Shown here piece after piece: positions 19,852 through 30,500 of a stretch of DNA of 47,389 nt. This DNA comes from an uncultured Bacteroidales bacterium. GTDB taxonomy: Bacteria > Bacteroidota > Bacteroidia > Bacteroidales > UBA932. Under the pieces are notes generated by a model. The model made no database searches. It saw only the letters and a program-made list of their open reading frames with translations, and was not told where the DNA came from. The stretch spans positions 1 through 47,389 of the forward strand of contig CAMJJZ010000003.1 in the NCBI GenBank assembly GCA_946406275.1. The letters run 5' to 3'. Each line of letters starts with the position of its first letter. Positions within the stretch are counted from its first letter, which is position 1. A program made the position numbers and the translations under genes.

Positions 19852-22230
19852 ATGAAAAAGTTTTATACTATATTTCTAGGCGCAGTTTTCTCCCTTTTAG
19901 CCGTTTCATGTTTTCCTGAAACCGAACAGGACAACTGGACTCCCGGAGAGGCTGAAGACGCATTCTGCTACGGAGTGTATTTCCCCGTCCAGGATGCCAG
20001 CGGATACCACATCTACAATCCTACACAGGAGCCTAAGGTGGTGATCACCGTTGGTCGTACCAACACCAGCGGAGCTATCACCGTTCCTGTTGAAGCTACT
20101 TTCTCTGAAGAGGGTATTTTCGAGGCAACTCCCATCGCCTTTGAGGATGGCCAGGCAGAGACCACGTTCACTGTTTCTTTCCCTACCGCCAAGGAAGGTA
20201 CGGAGTACAGCGCAAGCTTCAATATTACAGACAAAACCTATGCTTCTCTCTATTCATCCAACGCTGTAGGTATTGACTTCTCCTTCATGCGTGTAGAGAT
20301 GCTTGAATTCAAGAATCCTGTAACCAAGGAGACCGCAAACTTTACCCTGAACGAGGGATGGTGGGGCGAAGTTCATACTGCCAAGCTTCAGTATTATGAG
20401 GTGGACGGCGTACGTACATGTACTTTCATCAGCACCGAAGACGGAAACGGTATTTGGGGCGATACAGTAAACGCTACCCTTCAGTTCAAGTGGTACACCA
20501 AGGATAACAACGCTGAGGGCAACAACTTCCTTGAAGTTCCCAAGCAGTACTTTGGTTTCGACTATAGCGACTGGGGTTCCAAGCCGGAAGGCGAAGCTGT
20601 CAATCCTATCTATGTTTACGACTATTATTGGTATCATATTGAAAGGGCAACCTCCGGTATCGATCAGTTTACCTGGATGGATTTTGCCAAGAAGTATGGC
20701 GATCCCGACGGCGGATATCCCATCGGTTACTATGATGGCAACGGCGGTTTCTATTTCAACCTCCGTTACTATATCCCCGGTCTCGGCGGCTTCTCTCCCG
20801 ATCCGTATGAATTCGTTGCTATTTGCGACGGTTTCGTCCGCGTAGACTACAGCCTTGATATTGCTACCGACTATCCTGCAGACGGTGTAACTCCGCTTTA
20901 TGTTGAGACAGGTGTTGATGTAAAGAGCGTTAAATACGCAATTTACGAAGGCTCCCTCAACTCTGCACAGCAGGAAGCAAAACTCAGCGGCATAGTAGCA
21001 GGAACGGAGGAAGTTGTAACCTTCACCGAGTTCGCTTACGACGCAGATGAGAATGTCAACTATGCAACCATAGGCCTGTCTCCTGAAAAGACCGCCACAT
21101 ACACCCTTATCATGGTGGCATGCGACGCAGAAGACAATGTACAGAACAGCGCATCTCTTACGTTCAACCACGTAAATGCAACGGATAACGATGATTATGC
21201 AGTAGAGGTAAACGCTTTCACTGAGGATACTCCTGCACGTTATGCAGAACTCCATGCATATGATTCATTTGCATACTGCGTTTACGGTAAAGACCTTACC
21301 GAGGTTCATACCGCCATATTATCTGCTGCAACAGTAAGCAAGTATGGAACAGACTATATTCTGGATGTTGTGAAGTCCACCTCTGACTATGCTGTTGAAG
21401 AGGATGTTCTTGCCCAGATCAATGCCGACGGTGGTTATTATACCATTGCAAAGGGTGTTGACGCCAAGACAACTTACTATGTGATAGTATGGGCAACCAA
21501 CGGTTCCCGTGACGACTTTGCAATTGCATCATACACAACCGCTCCGCTTCCTTATGTTTGGAACAGCCTTGGCGTTGGTGAGTACACTGATGACGTCATG
21601 ACACTCTTCGACGAAGAGAGCAACCCGCTGCCTCCGTACACCGTTTCTTGCAACGTTTATGAAGAGGCTACGACTCCCGGTTTGTACATGATTAACGGCT
21701 ATCAGCTGCCTTTGTTCTGCGCCATCTTCGGCGCGAGCGAGACTGTTGCCGCAAATTATGAAGGCAGCATGTGGCAGAATGTTGATCTGGTTATCAACGC
21801 TACCGACCCGAATGCCGTTGTCATTGAGCCTCAGCCCTACGGCCTGAAGATTTCAAATGACGGCTGGATGTGGGTATCTTCATACTACAATGGCAGCGTT
21901 TTCGCAACAGGTAAGCTTGCCGACGGCGTTATCACCTTCGATACCAAGAAGCTCCTCTGCGGCTTTGACGGTTCAGTTGGCTACTATGCCAGCCTGAACG
22001 GCGCCTGGAAGCTTGTTCTTCCTACCAAGGCTGCCGCAGGCGCTCCTGCCAAGTCTTACGGCAAGGGTGTCGTAGCAGAAAAGGAAATTTCCGATTTTGC
22101 TTCCCGTATTGACATCCCTGCAGTGAAAGTGGTTTACGAGCGTGACCCTCAGACCGTCAGCGTAAAAGCTGAAACCCTTGCTCCCGCAAGGATGAAGAGG
22201 ACCAAAAACCTGACAGTCAGCGCAGAATAA
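19852..22230 (+). CDS. Large surface lipoprotein, third gene of the susCD operon
   Basis: I do not recognise a named family. The 792-aa product has a signal peptide with lipobox LAVSC and is all-beta in appearance, with successive Ig/fibronectin-like stretches (for example VVITVGRTNTSGAITVPV near residue 70, and ATYTLIMVACDAEDN, TTYYVIVWATNGS later). Such lipoproteins downstream of susD usually act as extra surface binding proteins. An AGGAAAG sequence precedes the ATG. The operon's terminator lies just after the stop, so this looks like the last gene of the main transcript. Confidence 0.8.
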   Translation: MKKFYTIFLGAVFSLLAVSCFPETEQDNWTPGEAEDAFCYGVYFPVQDASGYHIYNPTQEPKVVITVGRTNTSGAITVPVEATFSEEGIFEATPIAFEDGQAETTFTVSFPTAKEGTEYSASFNITDKTYASLYSSNAVGIDFSFMRVEMLEFKNPVTKETANFTLNEGWWGEVHTAKLQYYEVDGVRTCTFISTEDGNGIWGDTVNATLQFKWYTKDNNAEGNNFLEVPKQYFGFDYSDWGSKPEGEAVNPIYVYDYYWYHIERATSGIDQFTWMDFAKKYGDPDGGYPIGYYDGNGGFYFNLRYYIPGLGGFSPDPYEFVAICDGFVRVDYSLDIATDYPADGVTPLYVETGVDVKSVKYAIYEGSLNSAQQEAKLSGIVAGTEEVVTFTEFAYDADENVNYATIGLSPEKTATYTLIMVACDAEDNVQNSASLTFNHVNATDNDDYAVEVNAFTEDTPARYAELHAYDSFAYCVYGKDLTEVHTAILSAATVSKYGTDYILDVVKSTSDYAVEEDVLAQINADGGYYTIAKGVDAKTTYYVIVWATNGSRDDFAIASYTTAPLPYVWNSLGVGEYTDDVMTLFDEESNPLPPYTVSCNVYEEATTPGLYMINGYQLPLFCAIFGASETVAANYEGSMWQNVDLVINATDPNAVVIEPQPYGLKISNDGWMWVSSYYNGSVFATGKLADGVITFDTKKLLCGFDGSVGYYASLNGAWKLVLPTKAAAGAPAKSYGKGVVAEKEISDFASRIDIPAVKVVYERDPQTVSVKAETLAPARMKRTKNLTVSAE

Positions 22231-22251
22231 CTTCAGCCGACAATTTTATTC

Positions 22252-22283
22252 AAGACCCGGCGCTCCGGCACCGGGTCTTTTTT
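22252..22283 (+). terminator. Strong terminator between the lipoprotein and protease genes
   Basis: AAGACCCGG (22252-22260) pairs perfectly with CCGGGTCTT (22271-22279) around a 10-nt loop, followed by a run of T. It ends only 14 nt before the protease ATG at 22298, leaving no room for a promoter, so the protease must be expressed by readthrough or from within the hairpin region. Confidence 0.9.
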
Positions 22284-22297
22284 AACCAAGAACGCAA

Positions 22298-24334
22298 ATG
22301 AGAAGAAAAACAATACTTATTGCTCCGGCTCTGCTTCTCTCTTTATTCGCTTGCGATAAAGGTTTCAAAGAGGCGGAACAAACCGTAAACGCTCCCATAG
22401 TCCGCCTTGGGGACAATTTCACCCAGGATGCCGTTCTGGTAAAATTCACCGATCCTCTCACAGAGCAGGAAGAAAAGGATTTTGCTGCAGAAACAGGCAC
22501 TAAACTGGAGAAAGTGTTCATTTCCACTCCCGGCAAGGAGGCCCTTGAGACCCAGTTTGGCCTTGACCGTTGGTACAGGGCTAGTTTTGAGGAGGATGCC
22601 ATAATGACCAAGGCGTCCTGCTTTGCCGCCTTGCCTAAGGTAGAAATGGTGCAATATGAGAGCATCCACCAGAAGGAGGGCTCGTCGGAAATATACTATG
22701 CCGACCCGGAAACGAAAGCCACCTCCGGCAAGTTTAACGACCCCCTTCTCACGGACCAGTGGAATTATAAAAACTATGGCAGCGCAGCCATTTCCAAAAC
22801 CGCCATGGCCGGTGCAGACATCAATGTTTTTGATGTTTGGGCCAACCTCACTTGCGGAGACCCCGATATTATAGTTGCGGTGGTGGATGAAGGTGTAAAG
22901 TACACCCATCCGGACCTCAAGGATAATATGTGGGTTAACAAAAACGAGATTCCGGACAACGGGATCGACGATGACGGAAATGGTTATGTAGACGATATCT
23001 ACGGCCTTAATTTCGTCACCAAGGGTCCTATTACCTGGGACATTGTAGACAGTGGTGGTAACGGAGATTCTGGTCACGGAACACATTGTGCCGGAACCAT
23101 AGCCGCCGTTAACAATAACAATAAGGGCGTTGCCGGAGTTGCCGGCGGTTCGGGTAACGGTGACGGTTGCCGCATCATGAGCTGCCAGATTTTCTCAGGA
23201 ACGCAATCTGGCTCCGGCTCAGGAACTGTTGTGGCAAAGGCTATCAAGTATGCCGCAGATATGGGCGCCTCCATCATTTCCTGTTCTTTTGGCATTTCTG
23301 TGGCGTTCAGTTCCGATGATGCTTATATCAGGAGCCAGAGTTCTGTAGAGATAGACGCCATCCATTACTTTGAGTCCTGTAAGAACAATCCAGTTCTTAC
23401 GGATGGAAACATCGCCATTTTTGCGGCGGGAAACGAGGCTCATCCATACGCCCACTATCCCGGAGCGTTCTATGATATAATAAGCGTGTCAGCTTTTGCT
23501 CCTGACGGCCTTCCGGCAAACTACACCAACTATGGTCCCGGATGTAATATATCGGCCCCCGGCGGAGAGGCGTATCATCTTACCAATGTTTTCAGGTCGA
23601 TGATTCTGTCTACTGTTCCGTCGGAACTAAGGGAGCTCACCGCAACTGACTTTTATCAGACCGGTCAGGATTATGCTTATATGAATGGCACCTCCATGGC
23701 ATGCCCGCATGTGAGCGGAGTTGTGGCATTGGGCCTTTCATATGCCAAGCAGCTTGGAAAAACCTTCATGAGGGATGAATTCAAGCGAATGATCCTGGCT
23801 TCCGTGAACGACATCGACCAGAAGATAGGCGCAACCAAGTCAAAGACCTACGCTTATCATCAGTCGGAGCTTCAGATGGCACCTTACTATCATCAGATGG
23901 GAACCGGTGCAATTGACGCCTGGCGCCTGATGATGCATATAGAAGGTCTTCCCACGCTTACTGCCCAGGTTGGAAGAAAGCAGTGGATAGACCTCACGCC
24001 TTCCTTTGGAACGGCCTCCGTCAGTCTTACATATCTTGACGTAGAGGTACCGCAGGCTACTGTTGAATCTTTGGGTCTTCAGAAGATAGAGCCCGGCAAT
24101 ACCGAGCAATATCCCGCTGCAGTAGATCCCAACGGATATGCCTATGTCCAGTTCGGCCGCCTTTATATACACCCCACAAAGATTGGTTCAGGAAAACTGA
24201 ACGTATCTGCAGTGGGCGGCGGTGACCATCTTGGCGGAGGAACTAACCCTCCCGGAGGAATGAAACTTACCCAGACCGTATCACTTATATCCCGTGAAGC
24301 CGACGGCGGCAACGGAAATGGAGGATGGCTATAA
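22298..24334 (+). CDS. Subtilisin-like serine protease lipoprotein (S8 family)
   Basis: The 678-aa protease has a lipobox (LSLFAC), an N-terminal pro-region (about residues 35-125) and an S8 catalytic domain. The triad is intact: Asp197 in AVVDEGV, His260 in GHGTHCAG, Ser466 in NGTSMACPHVSG, with the oxyanion Asn379 in AAGNEA. A beta-rich C-terminal domain follows the catalytic core. Lipidation predicts surface or periplasmic membrane attachment. It follows the susCD operon, from which a terminator separates it, and its TAA stop shares one base with the next gene's ATG. It would supply peptides to the SusCD pair; this is an inference. Confidence 0.93.
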   Translation: MRRKTILIAPALLLSLFACDKGFKEAEQTVNAPIVRLGDNFTQDAVLVKFTDPLTEQEEKDFAAETGTKLEKVFISTPGKEALETQFGLDRWYRASFEEDAIMTKASCFAALPKVEMVQYESIHQKEGSSEIYYADPETKATSGKFNDPLLTDQWNYKNYGSAAISKTAMAGADINVFDVWANLTCGDPDIIVAVVDEGVKYTHPDLKDNMWVNKNEIPDNGIDDDGNGYVDDIYGLNFVTKGPITWDIVDSGGNGDSGHGTHCAGTIAAVNNNNKGVAGVAGGSGNGDGCRIMSCQIFSGTQSGSGSGTVVAKAIKYAADMGASIISCSFGISVAFSSDDAYIRSQSSVEIDAIHYFESCKNNPVLTDGNIAIFAAGNEAHPYAHYPGAFYDIISVSAFAPDGLPANYTNYGPGCNISAPGGEAYHLTNVFRSMILSTVPSELRELTATDFYQTGQDYAYMNGTSMACPHVSGVVALGLSYAKQLGKTFMRDEFKRMILASVNDIDQKIGATKSKTYAYHQSELQMAPYYHQMGTGAIDAWRLMMHIEGLPTLTAQVGRKQWIDLTPSFGTASVSLTYLDVEVPQATVESLGLQKIEPGNTEQYPAAVDPNGYAYVQFGRLYIHPTKIGSGKLNVSAVGGGDHLGGGTNPPGGMKLTQTVSLISREADGGNGNGGWL

Positions 24335-24762
24335 TGAAAAGAGTATTATTTGCAGTTGCAATTACCGCCATCTCTCTTCTGACGGCGTGTGTAAAGGAGA
24401 AGAATCCAAAGGAGGAAGAAACCAAGGCATCGGCCATTGCCGGCGTATGGGAGCTCTCCGACATTACCACCAAGGCCAGCGTTGGCTCCGTGAATGTTTC
24501 CGTGTATCTTGACTTCGCTTCTGATGGCAATTTTACTCTATATCAGAAGATAGGTGAAGGCCGTTACACCAAGTTTACGGGCACGTATGCTTTGGATAAG
24601 GATTCCCTGTCCGGAAAGTATTCCGACGGAAAGGCCTGGGGGCCTTACAAGGCAGAGATAAACGCCTCTGCGCTCACCCTCACAAAAGAAGGCGGCAATG
24701 AGACGGATACCTATAGAAAGATTGATGCAGTTCCGGAAACGGTAACTACCAACCTGTACTAA
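24334..24762 (+). CDS. Small lipocalin-like lipoprotein coupled to the protease
   Basis: I chose MKRVLF (24334) as the start because it overlaps the protease stop as TAATG and gives a clean signal with lipobox LLTAC; an in-frame ATG at 24325 is less likely. The 142-aa product has the short-barrel pattern of lipocalin-like domains (AGVWELSDI, then YLDFASDGNFTLYQK and GTYALDKDSLSGKYSDG). Coupling to the protease suggests an accessory or inhibitory role, which is unproven. The gene's stop overlaps the stop of the convergent gene by 4 nt. Confidence 0.82.
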   Translation: MKRVLFAVAITAISLLTACVKEKNPKEEETKASAIAGVWELSDITTKASVGSVNVSVYLDFASDGNFTLYQKIGEGRYTKFTGTYALDKDSLSGKYSDGKAWGPYKAEINASALTLTKEGGNETDTYRKIDAVPETVTTNLY

Positions 24763-26387
24763 TCAACGCGGAAGGAGTATTCCGTACGGACGGGTTTCCC
24801 GTCGGCGGTCCAACCTTCGGCAACCACCCTGAAAATACCCGGGTAGGATGGCGTACGGAGCCTTATTTGCTCCTGGCCTCCTGCCCGGATTTTCATTGCC
24901 GGGTGCCAGTACAGGAGCTGCCTGGAGTCGTTGCCGGAAGGCGCCTGGCCGGGGTATGCTACCGGGTAGGATACGCCCTTGAAGTCCAGTACGCGCACGT
25001 TTTCAGGGAACTGGAGAGCGGTAACGTAGTTTTTCTTGGTCACGAAATTGACGGCTCCGTTATAGGAAACGCCGCCTATTGAAAGGGCCTGGCAGTAAAG
25101 ATCCACATCTTCCAGAAGGTTGCCGTCGAAGCTCTCCAGCATGCCGTGGTCCGTGAGCACCACGCCGTCCATCATTACAAGGATATTGTCCTGGAGGTAT
25201 TTTCGGGACGATGTTCCGTCGCTGACCATCATCCTCACGCGCCAGCGGCCGTCGCGGCGCACGAACTGCAGTTCCCGGATGAATTCCGTGCAGATTTCCT
25301 GCACCGTAGGGAAACGGGTGTAGTCGTCAAGGTGATAGCGCACGGAAGGGCTGCCGGCCAGCAGGAGGTCTTCCCGCTTGGGGAGGAACTGGACCAGCGT
25401 ATCCAGCGGGAGGCTGTAGTTTTCACGCAGGGAGGCTTTCCTTGCTACCAGGGCGCCTCTCTGGGCGGGGCTCAGGACCAGCTGGGGCACAGCATTGGCC
25501 TCCGGATGTACAAAGGGAGACAGCAGATTCAGGCGGCAGAGGTTTCCGCTGAGGGAACTTACTTCGCAGACGATTTCCCTGTCGCCATAGATATTACCGG
25601 TGTAGAAACGCACCAGGCCATCGTCCCCGCTTCTGCCTATGTAGACGTTGGAGGGGGCGCCTGCCGATGAAAGGAAAGCGGTGGCCCTGTCGGCCTCTTT
25701 GCCGCCACCCAGGCCCTCTACGCGGGCGGATATGACCTCGCCCTCATATTCCGCCGGTTTTCCGGAGGGTGTTGCGGGGCTTCCGGACAGGAAATCCGCA
25801 AGGGAAAGCGTGTTTTCCGGGGAAAGGGCGTCGTCGTGGTACACGGAGACGGAGACATCGGCCTCAATTCCTTTGGACGATATCATCAGAGAAGCCTCTT
25901 TTTGGCTCTGGAGGCGCGAAGGCAGGGAAATGGACAGATACTCGGAATTGACGTCCGGGGCCGTCTGCGGGGCTTTATAGGCACTTTGCGGGACAATCTT
26001 TATTCCGTCTTTGACGCGGGCGGTGGATCCGGTGTTGAAAACGGATATAATCCGAGCCGATTTTACTTCCGGAACGGCGTCCGCGGTATATGCTACCAGG
26101 CGGTAATTGCCGGTGGGAGTAACGGCCGGAATCCTGAAGGAACCCGCACCGCGGCCTTCAAGAAGGCCCATCTTTGCCTCTGCGGCCGTGCCGTCGGCGG
26201 AGACCAGCTCCAGATATGCCACGGCGCTTTTCCCGCCGGGAATTCCGTCCTTGTCAAGGGCGAAGAGAGAGCAGTATACAAGGTCTCCGGCGATGTATGC
26301 CGTACGGTCCGTGGCCACGTATACCCTTTCCTGGGCGGCCAGTGCCGTGCTTATGAGCAGTATGGAGAGTAATATGGTCTTTTTCAT
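24759..26387 (-). CDS. Secreted MG2-like protein with a detached TonB-plug-like domain
   Basis: The 542-aa protein has a signal peptide ending ALAAQ, not a lipobox. Residues 20-100 match the start of alpha-2-macroglobulin MG2-type domains (VYVATDRTAYIAGDLVYC). A region near residues 390-460 resembles the plug of TonB receptors (VMMDGVV...LEDVDLYCQ...YNGAVNFVTKK), followed by LLYWHPAMKI and an Ig-like end, the arrangement I know from longer (800-1000 aa) Bacteroidota proteins. No beta-barrel follows. It is the third gene of the receptor-DUF4249 operon, 4 nt after the DUF4249 gene. Confidence 0.8.
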   Translation of the reverse strand: MKKTILLSILLISTALAAQERVYVATDRTAYIAGDLVYCSLFALDKDGIPGGKSAVAYLELVSADGTAAEAKMGLLEGRGAGSFRIPAVTPTGNYRLVAYTADAVPEVKSARIISVFNTGSTARVKDGIKIVPQSAYKAPQTAPDVNSEYLSISLPSRLQSQKEASLMISSKGIEADVSVSVYHDDALSPENTLSLADFLSGSPATPSGKPAEYEGEVISARVEGLGGGKEADRATAFLSSAGAPSNVYIGRSGDDGLVRFYTGNIYGDREIVCEVSSLSGNLCRLNLLSPFVHPEANAVPQLVLSPAQRGALVARKASLRENYSLPLDTLVQFLPKREDLLLAGSPSVRYHLDDYTRFPTVQEICTEFIRELQFVRRDGRWRVRMMVSDGTSSRKYLQDNILVMMDGVVLTDHGMLESFDGNLLEDVDLYCQALSIGGVSYNGAVNFVTKKNYVTALQFPENVRVLDFKGVSYPVAYPGQAPSGNDSRQLLYWHPAMKIRAGGQEQIRLRTPSYPGIFRVVAEGWTADGKPVRTEYSFRVD

Positions 26388-26391
26388 GCGC

Positions 26392-27516
26392 TTAATTCCA
26401 AAATTCGGGAGTTACCAGGGTTCCGCCGGCGTCAATGCAGTTGATGCACCTTGAAGGGCCCCAGCCAATGAAATTGCCTTCTTCGGACTGGACGTTCTTT
26501 ACGGGACGATAGTTGAGATCGTAGTAATACTTGGAGTAATCTTCAGGATCAACCGGAACAAGGAAAGCGTCGCTGAAGGTTACGGCCCTGAGATAGATAC
26601 TGCTCAGGTATTCCCTCTTGCTTGTAGCCTCACATGCCATCACATATCCGAAGGCCTGGCGGTCCGGATTGGTCTCACAGTGGATATTGCCTTCCAGGGT
26701 CCCCGGCTCCGGAGAGAAGAGATCGCCTCCGAGTTCCGACATCCTCTGATTCTCCTTTTTGTATACATAGGCATCCTTTGACATTGCAAACGCCTTGACC
26801 AGAATAGAATACCTCTTATGGTTGCGGGAGTCGGTGCAGGGGAAAGAATGTATGCGGAAGGAGTAAGAATCCTCTATCTTCAGGGATGAAAAATCCCAAA
26901 GGACTGTCTGCTTGGATTCATCGTACCTGTAGCACCAATAATAGGGCCATGGGAACATGAGCGGGGAGATAGCCCAGTTTCCGGGGTTGATATCGTATTC
27001 CGGATAGTAATCCGTATGGAACTCCCAGCATTCTTCAAACGTGAACCCTACGTATCCTGAATTGCTGTCCTGAACCTTGAGGTCCGTCCATACAATAACC
27101 TGATCATTATCGCATGTAAAGTCTATCTTGAGTATTTGCGGGGCGGGTTCGGCTTCTACCCAATCGGAATAATAGGTATCTCCGTCCACATCTATGCCCG
27201 CCCTGTACTGAAGCCCGGGCTGAAGGTTCTCCGTAGGTATCCTTATCTTGTCCGCAATCACGGAAGTATTGGCGTTGAAGCGTTTACCGTTACTGTCTTC
27301 TATCCATGCGTTTGCCTTGGGCTTCACAAGGGCTTCGCCAATCTTGTCAAGGCTGGACACGTAGCTGAGGTTAATAGTGCTTATTCCGCCAAGGACGATA
27401 CTCCCGTCCACGACCAGCTTTTTATCCGCCTCCGCACTGGGAATCTCCGGGTCGAAAGGATAGATGCAGGATACCGCCATTACGGCCGCTGCTATATATA
27501 TAATGGTCTTTTTCAT
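26392..27516 (-). CDS. DUF4249-family surface lipoprotein
   Basis: The 374-aa protein starts with a signal and lipobox MAVSC, then the DUF4249 pattern (DKKLVVDGSIVLGG, NAWIEDSNGK, LQPGLQYRAGI). A cysteine-containing end (SRCINCIDAGGT) is typical of this family. DUF4249 proteins almost always accompany a TonB-dependent receptor and are thought to work with it at the surface, though their substrate is unknown. The start codon overlaps the receptor stop as TGATG, indicating coupled translation. Confidence 0.9.
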   Translation of the reverse strand: MKKTIIYIAAAVMAVSCIYPFDPEIPSAEADKKLVVDGSIVLGGISTINLSYVSSLDKIGEALVKPKANAWIEDSNGKRFNANTSVIADKIRIPTENLQPGLQYRAGIDVDGDTYYSDWVEAEPAPQILKIDFTCDNDQVIVWTDLKVQDSNSGYVGFTFEECWEFHTDYYPEYDINPGNWAISPLMFPWPYYWCYRYDESKQTVLWDFSSLKIEDSYSFRIHSFPCTDSRNHKRYSILVKAFAMSKDAYVYKKENQRMSELGGDLFSPEPGTLEGNIHCETNPDRQAFGYVMACEATSKREYLSSIYLRAVTFSDAFLVPVDPEDYSKYYYDLNYRPVKNVQSEEGNFIGWGPSRCINCIDAGGTLVTPEFWN

Positions 27517-30500
27517 CAGAACAGGATATTGATATTGGCGTACGGGACCTGGGTGGCGAATACGGAGAGCATGTAGCCCTTCACTTCACCCCTGGAATCC
27601 GAGCGGAAGAAGACGGAATAAGGGTTCTTGCGGCCTGTGATGTTGTACACGCCAATGGTGAAAGAAGCGTGCGCAAGGGCCTTCAGATAATGACCGGGGT
27701 CGATGTTTATAGCCGCGTCCATGCGGAAATAGTCAGGGATGCGGTATGAGTTACGGTCAGAGTAAGAGAATCTCCAAGCACCGTCGTAGAAATACTTTCC
27801 TACGGGAATTGTAACGGGGCGGCCGGTGGAGTAGTCTATGTTCAGGGATACGCTGTAGCGGTGCGTGAAGGCATAGATTCCGGAGAGTTTGAACTCGTGC
27901 GGCTTGTCATAGGGCGCGTTGTACCATTCGCCGCGGTTTATGGTGTTGGCTCCGCGGTCCGTCATCTCCTGCAGAAGGCTTCTGGACCAGGTGTATGATA
28001 CCCATCCGGTAAGGTTTCCTGCGGGTTTACGGACCATGAATTCAACGCCGTAGGCCTTTCCGCGTACGGGAACAAGCTCATCGGGAAGGTTGGGATTCAT
28101 GGAAAGGAGGGCGCCGCTCTTGTAGTCCAGGGCACGCTTGCTCTGCTTGTAGTAGCCTTCCACAGAGAGGTCTATTCCTGAACCAAGGAGAGTCCAGTAG
28201 GCGCCGCCGGCTCCTTGCCAACCCGTGGTGGGGGTGATATCGGCACTGGAGAGCCTCCAGGTGTCCATGGGAGATATGGAGGACGTGTTGGAAATGAGGT
28301 GGATATACTGCCTCATGGTGTTCACGCCGGCCTTGAAGGTGAGGTTGCTGGCCGGGGAATACTTGCCGGAAAGCCTCCATTCCGGCCCGCCATAGAACTT
28401 GTTCGGATGCATGGCCAGGAAAGAGGAGAGGCGAATGCCGCCGTCCAGGGAGAGCTGGTCGTTGATGGACCAGGTGTCGGACACGTACAAGGCCGCTTCC
28501 AGGCCGTTTTCCCTATTCAGGCGGGTTGCGTCCACGGAGGAGTTTTCGCCAAACGGATCCAGCGTTCCGGGGTCAAGGGCGTAGAAGACGGCATCGGCCC
28601 CATAAGAGAGGACGTGCGTGCCCAGAGGATGGGTCATCTTGCCCTTCAGGAAAGCCTGGCGGATGATTGTGGTGAGGTCGTAGGCCCCCTGCTCCCAGCC
28701 GTGTGCGCCAAGGATGTTGCCGTAATGGTCGTAGCCCGTGCTTATGCGTAAGCTCTTGCTGTCCTGAAACTTATGGATGTAGGCCAGGGAGGCGTTGGCG
28801 TTGGTGTAGTGGAATGTGGTGTCCCCGCTGAAGGAGAACTTGTCCGTGGCGAAATAGGCGTTCAGCTTGAGCAGGTTGTCGTCGTCGATGCTGTGGGAGA
28901 TGCCCAGGTTGGCATCGGCAAAGGAGGCGCCGCCGCCGGAATAAGCGCTGTTTTTGGGAAGGCGGTTCAGGATCCAGTCCGAATAGGTGATTCTGGTGCC
29001 GGCAATGAAGGTGGTCTTTTTGCCGATGGGCCCTTCTACGTGCCCCCTGCTGGTGAGCGGACCTATGCCCAGGGAGCCCCTGATGCGGTTTTTGTCACCG
29101 TCCTTTGTCTTGACGCTGAGGACGGATGATATGCGCCCGCCGTACTCTGCGGGGATGGAGCTCTTGTACAGGTCTACGCCATCTACAAGGTCCGGGTTGA
29201 AGGCGGAGAATATGCCAAAGAGGTGGCTGGGGTTGTAGATGGTGTTGTCGTTGAGGAGGATAAGGTTCTGGTCCGCACTGCCGCCGCGGACGTTGAATCC
29301 GCCGGAGGCCTCACCCACGGTCTTTACGCCAGGGAGGGTAAGGACGGCCTTGATAACATCGCCCTCACCGAATGCGGACGGAATCTTTCCTATGGTGCTC
29401 ATGCTCACGGACTCCATCCCTATGGCGGTTGTCCTGTGCTTCTGCATGCTCTCCGCAGACACAATGGAGCCCTTTAGCAGGGTGACCTTTTCCGGCATGG
29501 AAATATCCAGCGTACCATCGGCCTCCATTACTATTTTAAGAACAATTTCCTCCTTGGATTCCGCGTTGAAGTTGAGCTCGTTCTCTCCAAGAGGGAGGGT
29601 GAGGCTGTAACGGCCCCTGGTGCTGCTGCGGGCGTAGGTCTGGGTTTTGGAGTCCCAGATTACGGCGCCGGGAAGGGGCTCTCCGGTTTCCGCGTCGCGC
29701 ACGGTGCCCTTTATGGTGGCCTTATTTCCGTGAGCCTTGCCGCCTTCACCTATAATATATATCTTGTTGCGGAAGGTTGCCAGGGCGGCGTCCTGGGAGA
29801 TGTCCTGGCTGGAAGTATCGGCCTTTGTATCCTCAAAATAGCCATCAGGAAGGCCTGTGCCGCGGATTTGGGCCAGGCGCTCCGGGAGGGAACCGTCGGC
29901 CTCGTCGCTGTCCGGGTGCCAAAGGGAAAGCCTTTCCGCTATGGGACTGGGGCCGCCGTCAGGGTCTGCGGCCAACCTTTTTCTGTAGGCGCTGCGGCTC
30001 AGTTTCTTGAGATGTCCGTTCTCCAGTAGGAAATAATTGTGCTCCGGGACGAAGACATTGACGATGTTTTCGTCAAAATTGCCGTCCATTTCCGGAGTTT
30101 CGTGCATGTTTGTCTCCGTGCGGAACTTTTTGATGGAATATTTGAGGACTGGTTTACTTGAATCCTGCAGGATTTCATAGTAGCCTTCCTCGGCATCTTT
30201 GTATCCAAGATAGCGAAGGTTTACAAACTTCCTGTTTCCAAATGTAAACCATGAAACCTGATCACGGAAAAGGATGGTTGCGCCGGCGGACTCCTCCGGT
30301 TTTGCCACCAGGTCCATTGAAAAAGCATCCAGATTAAGGAGTACGTTTTGGTATTCTTTTCCGTTATAAAGGACGCTGCCTTTCTGGAATTTTCTAGTTT
30401 CCAGGTAGAAGGTTCCGTTGAATTTGTAGGGGTAGAGATTTTGCATGCGTCCGCGGAAGAGAGCTTGCTCCTCCGGACGCTGTGAGAGGGCGTTTAAACC

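Noticed and set aside
20254..21255. 333-codon open frame on the minus strand
   Set aside because: It is antisense to the third susCD-operon gene, whose signal peptide and operon position support the plus strand.
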